Of a stretch of 46,995 nucleotides of DNA, positions 18,223 to 28,822 are shown in pieces. The notes beneath the pieces were generated by a model. The model did not search any database. It was not told the DNA's origin and saw nothing but the letters and a program-made list of their open reading frames with translations. Made by a program: the position numbers and the translations under genes. The stretch is from Thermoplasmata archaeon (GTDB taxonomy: Archaea > Thermoplasmatota > Thermoplasmata > Thermoplasmatales > Thermoplasmataceae): positions 1-46,995 of the forward strand of contig JAKATM010000002.1 in assembly GCA_021818765.1 (NCBI GenBank), in the 5' to 3' direction. The number at the start of each line of letters is the position of its first letter. The first letter of the stretch is position 1.

Positions 18223-20598
18223 TTGGTAAGTTCATATAGAGAGAAATGGATACCTCTTCCAATGAAAGTATCTTTCAGGTTGATGGCAGCGTCATACAGG
18301 AGAGACGATGTTGCCGTGGAATTATTTGGCCGGACCAAAGAAGGTAAATCTGTCACGGCTCTATATAAAAACTTCAAGCCATATTTTGATCTTATAGATC
18401 CTCCAGATTCTTACTTGGCTGAACTAAAAAAATCAGAGGAATTTGTCAAAGCGGAAGACAAAACTCTATGGGTAGACGGCAGGAACAGAAAGATAAAGAG
18501 AATATACATAAGGTCGCCTTGGAAAGTCCCAGAATTCAGGTCATCATCGCCCGCTGACGTTTTGGCTGCGGACATCCCTTTTCATCACCGGTTCATTTAT
18601 GACTTTGACTTGGGCGCATGTGTTGAAGTAGACGGATTCGAGGACCCGGAAGAGAAGAAAAAATTCACAACAGATATAGTCTTAACAGCGGATTCAGTTA
18701 AGAGCGTGGATGATTACAGTGTATCGGTGAAGGTTTTCAGCTTTGATATTGAGAACATAATTGAAACGAAGCAGATCCTTGTAATAGGATGGTCAATGGC
18801 TCACGGTGAGGAGAGGAGTACTGGAAGTTTTACCGGTAATGAACGTGACATACTCACGCAATTCAAGAGCTTCGTGAATCGCGAAGATCCTGATATTATC
18901 ATAGGGTACAACATTGACGGTTATGATCTTCCCCTGCTTACGGAAAGAATGAAGGCAAATAACATAAGAGCTGAATTCGCGAGAGATTTTTCATCTCCAC
19001 ACAGGGTGCAGGATAGATACTGGAGGATGCATGGCAGGATCATAAGCGACGTTTGGTGGAACGTGAAAAAATACCTGCATCCCAAGTCGGAGACACTTAA
19101 TGCAGTTTCTCGTGAGCTCTTGAATGAAGGAAAGGACAATATAAATCGCCTGAAGATAAAGGAGGAGTGGGATAACCGCCAGGACGAGGTCATAAAATAC
19201 TGTATCAAGGATGCTGACCTCACTCTCCGGATATATGAGAAGCTCAGAATAGTAGACAGGAACATGTTCATGTCGACTGTGACTAAACTTCCCCTGGACG
19301 ACGTAACTAACGGTGGTACCAGCAATTATGTAGATTCAATCCTCATACGTGAAGCGGACAGGAAGAACATCGGGGTAAAACTCACATATCGGGTGGATAA
19401 GACGGCGCCTATAGAAGGCGGATATGTGAGATCGATTGGGGCAGGTCTATATTCAAACGTTGTAGTGCTCGATTTCAAGAGCATGTATCCATCAATGATT
19501 ATCAAGTACAATATTTGCTTCACGACGCTTAACCCGGAAGGAAATATAATTGCGCCAAACGGTGTGCATTATCTCGATAGAAGCCAGAAGGAAGGCCTGA
19601 TACCTAAGATCCTGCAGGATCTGATGAGGCAGCGGGATGAGGTTAAGAAGATGGCAAAAAATGCATCCTCGGCAAGTGATCGTGACTACTACGACGGAGT
19701 ACAGGGAGCAATAAAGATATTGATGAACACGTTCTATGGCGTACTGGCATCATCTTTTTACAGATTCACTAACCCGGAAATAGGATCCTCTGTTACGCAT
19801 TACGCACGCAACACGATCCAGAACGTAATGGACAAACTTGAAAGAAGTGGTCACAGGGTCATTTATGGCGATACCGATTCGGTATTCATTGAATCAGGAA
19901 AACCCAATGTCGACGAAACTGTGAAGTTTGGAGAGGAACTCAGCAAAAGCCTTTCTGCGGAGGAAGGAATACTCCTTGATTTTGAAAAGGTCCTGGATCC
20001 ATTCTTCTCGCATGGTGCAAAGAAGCGATATGTCGGTCGGATCGCCTATCCAAAAGATCAGGAAGGCAAGATACTTATCAGGGGATATGAAGTACGCAGG
20101 ACAGATTCATTTGATCTTCAGAGTGAATCGCAATCCAAGGTGTTTGAATTCATCATGAATCGTGACCCGGAGGGGGCAGTCGAATATGCGAAGGACATCA
20201 TATCCAAGATATCAAGGGGCGATTCTTCTATCCCAGTGCAGAAACTGGTCATATCCCGTTCTGTCCGGGATGAATCTGAATACTCTAACTCTGATTCTCT
20301 CGCCAACGTCAGAATAGCACGCAAGCTGAAGGAAATGGGAGAAACTTTCGTATCTGGAATGAAGGTGTCATGGATTGTTACTAACAGCCGCAAAACGCCT
20401 CAGGAAGTTGAACCCTACATAGAAGGACAGGCATTTGAATATGCGCCGGATTGGCTCTACTATTCCAAGAGGGTGAGCGAAACGCTGAACAGAATACTTG
20501 AGGGTTTTTCATTAAATGTTCTTTCAGATGCAAGGGGAGAAGCAAAGATAAAAGGAACCGAGGAACATACTAAGATCAGATCGCTGGACAGTTTTTGA
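18223..20598 (+). CDS. Family B DNA polymerase
   Basis: Exonuclease FSFDIEN and IIIGYNIDGYDLPLL, polymerase DFKSMYPSMI, KILMNTFYGV, YGDTDSVFIE, KKRYVGR; start either TTG 18223 or ATG 18262. Confidence 0.95.
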   Translation: MVSSYREKWIPLPMKVSFRLMAASYRRDDVAVELFGRTKEGKSVTALYKNFKPYFDLIDPPDSYLAELKKSEEFVKAEDKTLWVDGRNRKIKRIYIRSPWKVPEFRSSSPADVLAADIPFHHRFIYDFDLGACVEVDGFEDPEEKKKFTTDIVLTADSVKSVDDYSVSVKVFSFDIENIIETKQILVIGWSMAHGEERSTGSFTGNERDILTQFKSFVNREDPDIIIGYNIDGYDLPLLTERMKANNIRAEFARDFSSPHRVQDRYWRMHGRIISDVWWNVKKYLHPKSETLNAVSRELLNEGKDNINRLKIKEEWDNRQDEVIKYCIKDADLTLRIYEKLRIVDRNMFMSTVTKLPLDDVTNGGTSNYVDSILIREADRKNIGVKLTYRVDKTAPIEGGYVRSIGAGLYSNVVVLDFKSMYPSMIIKYNICFTTLNPEGNIIAPNGVHYLDRSQKEGLIPKILQDLMRQRDEVKKMAKNASSASDRDYYDGVQGAIKILMNTFYGVLASSFYRFTNPEIGSSVTHYARNTIQNVMDKLERSGHRVIYGDTDSVFIESGKPNVDETVKFGEELSKSLSAEEGILLDFEKVLDPFFSHGAKKRYVGRIAYPKDQEGKILIRGYEVRRTDSFDLQSESQSKVFEFIMNRDPEGAVEYAKDIISKISRGDSSIPVQKLVISRSVRDESEYSNSDSLANVRIARKLKEMGETFVSGMKVSWIVTNSRKTPQEVEPYIEGQAFEYAPDWLYYSKRVSETLNRILEGFSLNVLSDARGEAKIKGTEEHTKIRSLDSF

Positions 20599-20933
20599 TT
20601 GTGGTTGTTATGGATTACACGGATTCATGGAACACGCTCGTGGGGCTTGCAATAATTTCTGGTTCCATTCGCATATCAAAGGAGTATGTTTCTAACATTG
20701 GGGATCCTGTCGAGAGTGGACTATTCCTCAGATCTATAGGCATGCAGAAAGGGCAGATAGCGGATTTCAGGGCATCTATAGAAGGATCTTCCCTCGCGGT
20801 GCATCTTGTTGAATTCTCAGACGAATATGAATTGCACTTAGACAGGTTCGATCCATCCAAGAATCTCTTGTCACATATTGTTTTTGACTACCTGCCAAGC
20901 ATGCGTGGCCGCCGAATCATTAGACGAAGATGA
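20595..20933 (+). CDS. Conserved-looking hypothetical protein translationally coupled to polB
   Basis: Overlaps polB stop; probable start ATG 20610 (MDYTDSWNTLVGLAIISG...). Confidence 0.6.
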   Translation: MIVVVMDYTDSWNTLVGLAIISGSIRISKEYVSNIGDPVESGLFLRSIGMQKGQIADFRASIEGSSLAVHLVEFSDEYELHLDRFDPSKNLLSHIVFDYLPSMRGRRIIRRR

Positions 20934-20972
20934 ATTCTTCAGGCTCAATAATAAGAAAATCCCTTCAGCTAG

Positions 20973-21857
20973 CTACTGGAGTTTGTAGTATTCTCCAGGG
21001 TCCACTACATTATGCTCTAATCCATCCATAAACTTGCGCGCATTTCGGCAGGCGTTCAGAACTGCCTCGCTGAAGTCCCCCGGGACCTCGCTCCCTTCAT
21101 GCGGCGTAAAGATACAGTTTTCAGGTACATCATCAACTATAGCGGGTTCATTCCACCACACGTCTGTTGCGTAGATCCTTTCCGGGTAACGTTTCAGGTA
21201 CCAGAAAATATCCGCCTTGTTTACAACTTCCGCCTTTGATATATTCACTATAAGGTTGCCGTTAAACATGTTCAGGGCGTCGCTGTTTACAAGGCCACGG
21301 GTCGAGTTTGTTAATGGTAGGCATATTACCATGATATCGGACTGTGCAATCAGCCTGGCAGCTGAGGCGGCAAATTGATCCACATTAAGATCTTCCTTCT
21401 GTGTTCTTGTATAGGCAATAACGTTCATCTGAAAGGCCCTGGCTATCTTAGCTATTCTTGACCCGACTTCACCATAACCGAGGATCCCGATAGTCTTATT
21501 CTTAAGGGTCTGCACTGGCTCCTTCTTGAAGATACGCTTATGTGTCCTTAAATTGTGGTAAAATACCTTCTTTACGGCAGGGAGAATCAATGCGAATGCC
21601 TGTTCAGCAGCTGAATCCGCGAATGCACCAGGATTGTTGCATACCTTTACCTGTGGAGGAATGTCTTTGAGGTTGAGGTTATCTAGACTGGCGTATATGC
21701 TCTGTATCAGTTTTGTGTTGGCGTTGATAGCATACTTAGTTGCCACTATCTCCACATCGCCACTACCGTCACGGTCCACTGTAACAGGCTCCCCAAGTAT
21801 TTCAGCACACTGCTTGAGGAGATCTGCATCTACGTTAAATGTTATAGATACTGGCAT
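20973..21857 (-). CDS. D-2-hydroxyacid dehydrogenase family protein
   Basis: KTIGILGYGEVGSRIAKIARAFQMNVIAYTR Rossmann motif, DVWWNEP, FTPHEGSEVP. Confidence 0.88.
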   Translation of the reverse strand: MPVSITFNVDADLLKQCAEILGEPVTVDRDGSGDVEIVATKYAINANTKLIQSIYASLDNLNLKDIPPQVKVCNNPGAFADSAAEQAFALILPAVKKVFYHNLRTHKRIFKKEPVQTLKNKTIGILGYGEVGSRIAKIARAFQMNVIAYTRTQKEDLNVDQFAASAARLIAQSDIMVICLPLTNSTRGLVNSDALNMFNGNLIVNISKAEVVNKADIFWYLKRYPERIYATDVWWNEPAIVDDVPENCIFTPHEGSEVPGDFSEAVLNACRNARKFMDGLEHNVVDPGEYYKLQ

Positions 21858-22007
21858 TTTGATTCAGTCAGCGAAGGGTTATTTAGAGTCTGTTCATAAA
21901 CATATCTTTGAGAGGGCTCGGTTACATCGGTCAAATCATTGCGGAAATCTAGTATAAGGGTTGATCGATGATACTTATAACAAGCTGCACATTCCTATTT
22001 AGGCATA

Positions 22008-23033
22008 ATGTCAAAAGATCCAAAACCGCTGAATGAAAGGCAGAAGCGGATAAGATATTACATACTGCTCAAGCGCCTCAATACCGACTTCCTGATCGGC
22101 GAGATTGCGATCGCCGTCATAGGGCAGCTTCTTTTCAGTTCTGCCTCAAAGGCATACCTATGGCTTATCCCATTACTTCTTGTGTTGCTAGCCTTCACAA
22201 TCCATTCGTATCTTATTTCCCTGGCTAATAGAAAATACAGGAACATAAAATCCGGCATGCTTGATAGTGCACGTTCAATCAAGTCAATCCTCATATTCCC
22301 GCTTTTGGTTATGCTTTCTTTCCACGTTCCGGCAATGGCACACTCCTTGCCAGGTTATTTTGGTCTCATCACTGGGATCTGTGTTGCAACATCAGTATCG
22401 ATTTTCATCTATTTTTTTCCCATGATACAGGAGAGCAGGATTCTTGGAAGAAACTCCAAGTATGTTTTCATGGATAGACAGAACCTGAAGGCACTTAGAG
22501 AAATATTGCCGGAGACAATGAGGGATGCCACTATTGTTTTGACAGAAAAAAGAGGGAAAAATTTTGCCAACGCATTTGTCATAGGCAATAAAAAGCCCAT
22601 AATTCTGATAACAAAGTATATGGAATCTAATCTTACTCATGATCAACTATCGGCCGTCATCGCGCACGAATATGGTCATTTCGTCCATGGCGATAATCGG
22701 AGATTGAGATTGGGCTACATAGCTTTTATTCTGGTATACTTTAATCTGCTTGTTCTTTTTTCCTTCATTATTCCTGGATTGATTATTCTTTACTATCTGG
22801 TTGCTTATGTCGTCTTTTACTTTGTGTCGCTGAGCTCAGCCGGAAAACAGAGGAAAATGGAGTTGAGGGCAGATATCTTTGCAGCAAAATCAGGTCTTGC
22901 TGAACGGTTGAAATCGGCACTTACAAGAGTGGACGATCTTAACTTTATGCCATCCGACATACCTGAGGGTGCAGGAAACACGCATCCCAGTACCATTACA
23001 AGGTTCAACTGGCTCGAGCAGAATAATTTTTAG
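22008..23033 (+). CDS. M48 family (HtpX/Ste24-like) membrane metalloprotease
   Basis: VIAHEYGHFVHGDNRR zinc motif, several TM helices, MELRADIFAAKSG. Confidence 0.9.
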   Translation: MSKDPKPLNERQKRIRYYILLKRLNTDFLIGEIAIAVIGQLLFSSASKAYLWLIPLLLVLLAFTIHSYLISLANRKYRNIKSGMLDSARSIKSILIFPLLVMLSFHVPAMAHSLPGYFGLITGICVATSVSIFIYFFPMIQESRILGRNSKYVFMDRQNLKALREILPETMRDATIVLTEKRGKNFANAFVIGNKKPIILITKYMESNLTHDQLSAVIAHEYGHFVHGDNRRLRLGYIAFILVYFNLLVLFSFIIPGLIILYYLVAYVVFYFVSLSSAGKQRKMELRADIFAAKSGLAERLKSALTRVDDLNFMPSDIPEGAGNTHPSTITRFNWLEQNNF

Positions 23034-23093
23034 ATGCGATTAGCTATGTGCTGTAACAGAATAAGATTTTATCCTGTGATTAAATGATCTGCT

Positions 23094-24230
23094 GTGCTGG
23101 ATGCTTTGATAGTGGGCGCGGGGCCTTCAGGTTCATATCTGGGGCACCTTCTTTCGGAGAAAGGATTCAATGTAAAGATACTCGAAGAGCATCGAGAGGT
23201 CGGGCGCCCGGTTGAGTGCACCGGCCTTGTTTCCGAGCGAGTTTTCAAAATGGCTCATTCCAGATCGAAAGTGAACAGTGTATCAGGTGCAAACGTTTTC
23301 TTTCCTAACGGCAAGAGCATACATATTGCAAAGGGAGAGAAGACAATAGTTATGGACAGGGATCAGTTCGACAAGGACGTTGCTGCAATGGCAATAAGTT
23401 CTGGCTCGGACTTTTCCATACATTCAAAGGCAATTGCCGCAAAGGTGGGAGAGGACGCGGCAACCGTGACTTACAGGGAGGACGGAGAAAAGAAGGAGAT
23501 CAAAGCAAGTATGGTGATCGGGGCGGACGGAATAAACAGCGTTGTACGCAAAGACCTGTTTTCAACAAGGCCGGGAAGGATAATTTCATGCTACCAGGTT
23601 GACTCTGCTGCAGAGCTCGAGGACCAGGACAGCGTTAATGTGTACGTTGGATCTGATTCATCCAGCGGGTTTTTCGGTTGGGCTACCCCAAGCGGCAAAC
23701 TTACCAGAATAGGTGTCGGGAGCTATCATTCACCAGCTTACAGGTATTTCCTCAAGATCAACGAGAGATTTGGTAAGGACAAGATAGTAGGCATTAACGG
23801 TGGGAGCATACCCGTGAAATATCTGAAGAGAACATATGGAGACAGGGCGCTGCTTGTCGGAGATGCTGCAGGGATTGTTAAGCCATTAAGCGGGGGCGGG
23901 ATCTATACGGGTATGGTGTCATCAGTTCACGCTGCTAAAGCAATTGAATCCGCATTTGATGCCGAAAACTTCTCTGCGAAACATCTTTCCGCATATCAGA
24001 AAGCATGGAAGCATGAACTTGGCAGGGAACTCTGGTTTGATGGAATGATCCACAGGCTTTTTGGCGGGATAAGCGACAGGAAGTTCAACGCGCTTTATGA
24101 CGTGCTTGCAACTCCTGAGAGCATAGATATTATCAATGGGACAGGTGACATCGACTACCCATCCAGGGTTGTCATATCACTCTTCCTCAAGCGTCCCAGG
24201 CTTGTTTCAAGAATGCTTTTTACGAGATAA
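23094..24230 (+). CDS. Geranylgeranyl reductase family FAD-dependent protein
   Basis: GTG start; DALIVGAGPSGSYLGHLLSEKGFNVKILEEHREVGRPVECTGLVS; LLVGDAAGIVKPLSGGGIYTGM. Confidence 0.92.
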   Translation: MLDALIVGAGPSGSYLGHLLSEKGFNVKILEEHREVGRPVECTGLVSERVFKMAHSRSKVNSVSGANVFFPNGKSIHIAKGEKTIVMDRDQFDKDVAAMAISSGSDFSIHSKAIAAKVGEDAATVTYREDGEKKEIKASMVIGADGINSVVRKDLFSTRPGRIISCYQVDSAAELEDQDSVNVYVGSDSSSGFFGWATPSGKLTRIGVGSYHSPAYRYFLKINERFGKDKIVGINGGSIPVKYLKRTYGDRALLVGDAAGIVKPLSGGGIYTGMVSSVHAAKAIESAFDAENFSAKHLSAYQKAWKHELGRELWFDGMIHRLFGGISDRKFNALYDVLATPESIDIINGTGDIDYPSRVVISLFLKRPRLVSRMLFTR

Positions 24231-25132
24231 TGTCAAAAAATCTTTACTACTCGTTATTGCTTTTGCTAGTCACTTTCTTCTGGGGGGTGACTTTCCCTCT
24301 TATCAAGGTCTCTTTGGAATACATCAGCCCTCTCCCGTTTTTGGCCCTGAGATTCTCCGTCTCTACAATAATAATACTGCCGTTTATTGCACGAAAGAGA
24401 CAGTTAAGGGAGCGCAAAGCAATGATTTATGGATTCTGGGCCGGTTTCTACCTCATGCTTGGATACGTGTTTCAGACAATTGGTCTCCTTTATACCAGTG
24501 CTGGCGCCTCCGGTTTGATTACCGGCCTGTATGTCGTTATCCTCCCGATCATATCAATTGTGTATCTGAAAACGAGGGTAAGCGCCGTCATTATAGTTTC
24601 GTCAATAATTGCGTTCACCGGTCTCATAATAACATCAGCAGGCGCTGTTTCAGGACCTCTAGGTTGGTTTGGAGACATACTAACGATGGTATGTGCAATA
24701 GCTTATGCCATGAACCTTGCCTATCTTTCAAAGAGGGCCGCCGATTTTGACAGTTACGTCTTCAGTTTCTACCAGCTCTTTATTGTTGCAGTGTTTTCGG
24801 CCATAGCGATACCCTTCATTCCTGGAGAACATTTTGTAATAAACTCCTATGTTGTATTTACGATTATATTCACGGCGCTTCTCGCAGGGGTACTTGCAAT
24901 ATTTGTCACTACAAGGGCAATGATCTACGTGGAACCTTCTGTTGCGGGCATAATATTTGTTGGAGAGCCGATATTTGCCGCACTTACTTCCGTGTGGCTT
25001 ATTAACGAGCACCTTTCATTGTATACAATAATTGGTGGAAGCATAATGGTTATAGCAATTTTCATAGTATCCCTGAGCAAATACATTGAAAGCAGAACTT
25101 CTGCATCAGTTTCCAGGCTGCCCGACACCTGA
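24230..25132 (+). CDS. EamA/DMT superfamily transporter
   Basis: Ten-TM-like, TFFWGVTFPLIKVSL, VGEPIFAALTSVWLINEHLSLYTIIGGSIMVIAIF. Confidence 0.88.
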   Translation: MSKNLYYSLLLLLVTFFWGVTFPLIKVSLEYISPLPFLALRFSVSTIIILPFIARKRQLRERKAMIYGFWAGFYLMLGYVFQTIGLLYTSAGASGLITGLYVVILPIISIVYLKTRVSAVIIVSSIIAFTGLIITSAGAVSGPLGWFGDILTMVCAIAYAMNLAYLSKRAADFDSYVFSFYQLFIVAVFSAIAIPFIPGEHFVINSYVVFTIIFTALLAGVLAIFVTTRAMIYVEPSVAGIIFVGEPIFAALTSVWLINEHLSLYTIIGGSIMVIAIFIVSLSKYIESRTSASVSRLPDT

Positions 25133-27031
25133 CCGGATGTCTATGGCAACCCCTCGCCTGAAATACCTGATTTCCCTGCCAGATACAGTTGACTTGCCTA
25201 TCGCTATCATGGTACCAGTATGATCAACAACAAGAGTGTCATTCCCGGGAACTATCTCCTTGTCTGAATCCATTATGAACTTGAAGAAAACGTTCTTGCC
25301 CTGAAGATTGAAATCCCTGCTCTCATCTGATACCATTACCCTGCACTTCATACCAGGGAGTGCCTTCTCGAGGAGTTTTGCTCCCGCCGTTGTAAATGTC
25401 AGGAACCCGTCGCTTGCACGAAGGGTTGCGATCAGATCCTCTCCATATGATACAGTCCTGATGCGATCTGTTTTTCTTGACGTCCTGATAGTGCAGGAAT
25501 CAGGGAATATCTGCGATGAATTCGCAGTAGAAAACTGGTATCTGGCTATCATTCTGATTTTCTCCAGGTCAAATCGCCTTTTTCCTTCTGCATTAGAAAG
25601 TTTAGCAGGATCATCAAATTCAATTATCGCTCTGCGTGGAAACAGTCTTGAAAGCACTGCCTGCATATTGCGCTTCCCTGCCGAGCGGGACAGAATGCTC
25701 TGCTGCACCGGATAAGTATCCCATAACTCTATCGGGACAGGTATCCCATTCCAGTTCCTAACGAAAACAGCAGTTGAATTTTCATAAGCCATTACCAGCC
25801 TGGATTCCATTGAAAGAACCGGTGAAACCAGGGCATCATCGACTATCAGGATCTGCTCATTACTGCGTGCAATTTCCTTTATGCAGAAATTCCTGAGCCT
25901 CTGGTATATCGGGTCCCTGGCATCCTCTGCATCTGTATAGTAGAAGGGTGTTTTCCTGGAATAGGGTTCGAATGCGCTGACGTCCTTGTAACCAAGGAAT
26001 TTCCTGTATGCATCCATTAGGTACGGATGTGACCTTGCCTTTCCTTTCACGTATCTCCTGAGAGACTGTTCAGCTATGCGCTGCTTGATCTCTGATATCT
26101 CGGCAAAAATGGCAAACAGGTTATGTGTTGCAAGCGCCTTCGTTTTCTCCTCTCTCTCAAGGTTTCTGAGCTCGCTTATAGTATACCTGTCGGCAAGCGG
26201 GCTCCATGCTGGCATCTTTTCCATGTCGGAAAGATCGAGAGTACGATCCTGCATAAGCACGCGGTCATCCCTCGCATACTTTATGTACGAAGCCGAATCA
26301 AACATGTCCACCCCTGCGAGCACGGATAAGGCGAGAAACATTGGGTGCCCTCCGCCAAAAAGGTGAATCGGCTTGGAAAAATCGGCATTCATCTTGGCAG
26401 AATGTATTGCCGAAACGAGGTCTGCATATGCATAGGATTCAAGCATTGGAACAACACCGCCAATTGGGAGGTACCTGACATTTGAACTGCTCATTATTCT
26501 CGCAGATCTTCTCCTAAGCGACGGATATACCGATCCCTGGATGGTGCCAGCGTATATCGTTCCGTCATCAGGCAGTTCCTTTGCTCTTTTATACGTCTCC
26601 TCAACGGCGTATTTAGCCCTGGAGAATCCATCGTCTGGAGTAGAGAATATGTCTAGAATTGTGCAAATGTCGCTTCCTATTCTCTTCTGAAAATCAAGCA
26701 TATCCACGTTGCTGTATTCAATGCCGCCGTATACATAGGACTGGAATGTTCCAGAATCCGTCATGATAGGTCCATCAAATCGGACAAGTGCATGCACGCC
26801 TTCCCTTACAGCCCTTTCAGCTAGATCCGGTGTTCTCTTGATTATATAACTATTCGTGATGAGCGCCTGCATTCCAAGCTTCTTCATTTCGCTTGCACTG
26901 AGTACGATTATGTTTGGATTGACAACGGGCATTACACCGGGCGTTTCTATCATCCCATGTGGAGTCTGGAACTTTCCTATTCTCGCCAACCCATCACGAT
27001 CAATAATCTCAAAAGTTCCATTCTCAGCCAA
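25106..27031 (-). CDS. tgtA: Archaeosine tRNA-guanine transglycosylase (with C-terminal PUA-containing region)
   Basis: GKFQTPHGMIETPGVMPVVNPN, MTDSGTFQSYVYGG, YAGTIQGSVYPSLRRRSA, LPIGGVVPMLESYAYADL; about 640 aa as in ArcTGT. Confidence 0.93.
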   Translation of the reverse strand: MAENGTFEIIDRDGLARIGKFQTPHGMIETPGVMPVVNPNIIVLSASEMKKLGMQALITNSYIIKRTPDLAERAVREGVHALVRFDGPIMTDSGTFQSYVYGGIEYSNVDMLDFQKRIGSDICTILDIFSTPDDGFSRAKYAVEETYKRAKELPDDGTIYAGTIQGSVYPSLRRRSARIMSSSNVRYLPIGGVVPMLESYAYADLVSAIHSAKMNADFSKPIHLFGGGHPMFLALSVLAGVDMFDSASYIKYARDDRVLMQDRTLDLSDMEKMPAWSPLADRYTISELRNLEREEKTKALATHNLFAIFAEISEIKQRIAEQSLRRYVKGKARSHPYLMDAYRKFLGYKDVSAFEPYSRKTPFYYTDAEDARDPIYQRLRNFCIKEIARSNEQILIVDDALVSPVLSMESRLVMAYENSTAVFVRNWNGIPVPIELWDTYPVQQSILSRSAGKRNMQAVLSRLFPRRAIIEFDDPAKLSNAEGKRRFDLEKIRMIARYQFSTANSSQIFPDSCTIRTSRKTDRIRTVSYGEDLIATLRASDGFLTFTTAGAKLLEKALPGMKCRVMVSDESRDFNLQGKNVFFKFIMDSDKEIVPGNDTLVVDHTGTMIAIGKSTVSGREIRYFRRGVAIDIRSGVGQPGN

Positions 27032-27043
27032 GCAGCAGCACCG

Positions 27044-28822
27044 TTACTCCTCATAATAATAGTTGCCAGTGGCTTTCTGCTCACGGTCGAGCGCACTTCC
27101 TACCTTGTTTATTCTTGGCCTGTTTGTAGTCTTGTCTCTCCTGAACGTGATACCGACTGTCTTGAGAAAAGTATTCATCCCGCTCTTCATTGGCAAGGGC
27201 CCTTCTGATTGCCCGAATTTTCCGGGCTCTCCATTGAATACGATAAGACTATCGGATACGAGGTCAATGAAATATATGTCATGATCAATCACTATTGCGC
27301 TCTTCCTGTTCCTCTCCATGACCTTTTTCAGTATCTTCGCTGCCTCCATCCTGTACGCTGAGTCTAGATGCGCTGAAGGTTCGTCCAGCAGATACAGATC
27401 CGCGTCAATGGCAAGGTTGAGCGCTATAGAGAGACGTTGAAGTTCACCGCCCGAAAGTTCAGGTACATTTTTCAGCATGATGTCGTCGATGCCCAGTGGA
27501 TGAAAGACCTCTGCCTTAACGAACGAATCCGAGAACTTCTCCTTCAGGGCAAGCATGAGCATATCCTGGCATGTTCCATCAAAATTCGTGGATATGTACT
27601 GCGGCTTGTATGCAATCTTGATGTTCTTATCTATTTCACCGGAATCCGGGAGCATCTCTCCCGCGAGGAGTCGAGCAAAGGTGGTTTTGCCAAGTGCATT
27701 TCTGCCGAGGCAGCCTACTATCTCACCGGAATGAATCTTCCCTTCGTCAACAGAGAGGGAAAAACCATTAAACTCCTTCGTGAGCTTTGACCATTTAGTA
27801 ACCTCGAAGCCGCTTTCATAGCGGTGCATTGATCTTGATTCAAACTTTATCTCATCCGGTCTTATTCTTATATTTTCCTCTCTTAGGAAGCCTGAAAGGA
27901 ATGAATTAATTGCCCTGCTTGAAGTGCGTATTTCCGTAATGACGCCATAAGCGCCGGGCGTTCCATACACAATGTGAACGTTCTCAGCTATCCAGTCCAT
28001 AAGCGCCAGGTCATGCTCTACAATCATGACGTTCTTTTCCTGTGCAAGTGAAGAAATGATCTCCGCCACCTTAAGGCGTTCTCCAACATCCAGGTATGAT
28101 GACGTCTCATCGAAAAGGTATGTGTCTCCTTCCCTGATGACCGAAGCTGCAATCGCCATTTTCTGGAGTTCTCCACCAGAGCACTCCTTAACATCCTTGT
28201 TCAGCGAATTCGTGAGTGAAAGCTTCTGAATCATATCATCAAGCTTACCATTTTCCTCTGTTTTTTTAAGAATGCTCCCGATGGTTCCGCTGACAACCTT
28301 GGGGATCTGGTCGACATACTGGTTTTTCAATATGACCTTGTTCTTTCCACCGTATAGATCCTTGAAATATTTTCCCATTATATTATTGGAAAACTTTTCC
28401 AGTACTAAATCAACGTCACCTGGCTTCTCATATTTGCCGAAGTTTGGTACGGTTATCCCGCTGAGAATGTTGAGTGCCGTGGTCTTTCCTGTTCCATTCT
28501 GGCCAAGAATGCTTGTAACTTTTCCCTTGTTAAGCGTTGGATAAAAATAAAGCCTGAACTGGTTCTCGCCATACTGATGGAAGACCTCTTTATTCAACTC
28601 ATCAGGCAGCGTGATTATTTTTATTGCGTCAAAAGGACACCGCTTTACGCAGATCCCGCAACCAATGCAAAGAGATTCCGTTATTACTGGTTGTTCATTT
28701 TCGACTGGGAATTCTATGGTCGGGATGCCGCTCCTAACGGGTGGGCAATAGAACCTGCACTCATGATTGCATTTCTTCGGGTGACACTTTTCCTTTTCCA
28801 GGATTGCAACATGCATTTGCAA
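27044..28822 (-). CDS. abce1: ABCE1/Rli1 ribosome recycling ATPase
   Basis: N-terminal Fe-S cysteines (CHPKKCNHECRFYCPPVR, CIGCGICVKRCPFDAIKI), two ABC cassettes (GQNGTGKTTALNIL, GRNALGKTTFARLL). Confidence 0.96.
   Translation of the reverse strand: MQMHVAILEKEKCHPKKCNHECRFYCPPVRSGIPTIEFPVENEQPVITESLCIGCGICVKRCPFDAIKIITLPDELNKEVFHQYGENQFRLYFYPTLNKGKVTSILGQNGTGKTTALNILSGITVPNFGKYEKPGDVDLVLEKFSNNIMGKYFKDLYGGKNKVILKNQYVDQIPKVVSGTIGSILKKTEENGKLDDMIQKLSLTNSLNKDVKECSGGELQKMAIAASVIREGDTYLFDETSSYLDVGERLKVAEIISSLAQEKNVMIVEHDLALMDWIAENVHIVYGTPGAYGVITEIRTSSRAINSFLSGFLREENIRIRPDEIKFESRSMHRYESGFEVTKWSKLTKEFNGFSLSVDEGKIHSGEIVGCLGRNALGKTTFARLLAGEMLPDSGEIDKNIKIAYKPQYISTNFDGTCQDMLMLALKEKFSDSFVKAEVFHPLGIDDIMLKNVPELSGGELQRLSIALNLAIDADLYLLDEPSAHLDSAYRMEAAKILKKVMERNRKSAIVIDHDIYFIDLVSDSLIVFNGEPGKFGQSEGPLPMKSGMNTFLKTVGITFRRDKTTNRPRINKVGSALDREQKATGNYYYEE

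Noticed and set aside
18921-19325. 134-aa minus-strand ORF
   Set aside because: Antisense to polB conserved motifs
24136-24750. 204-aa plus-strand ORF overlapping two genes
   Set aside because: Alternative frame across the geranylgeranyl reductase end and the EamA gene; both real genes explain the region
25308-25715. 135-aa plus-strand ORF
   Set aside because: Antisense to archaeosine TGT
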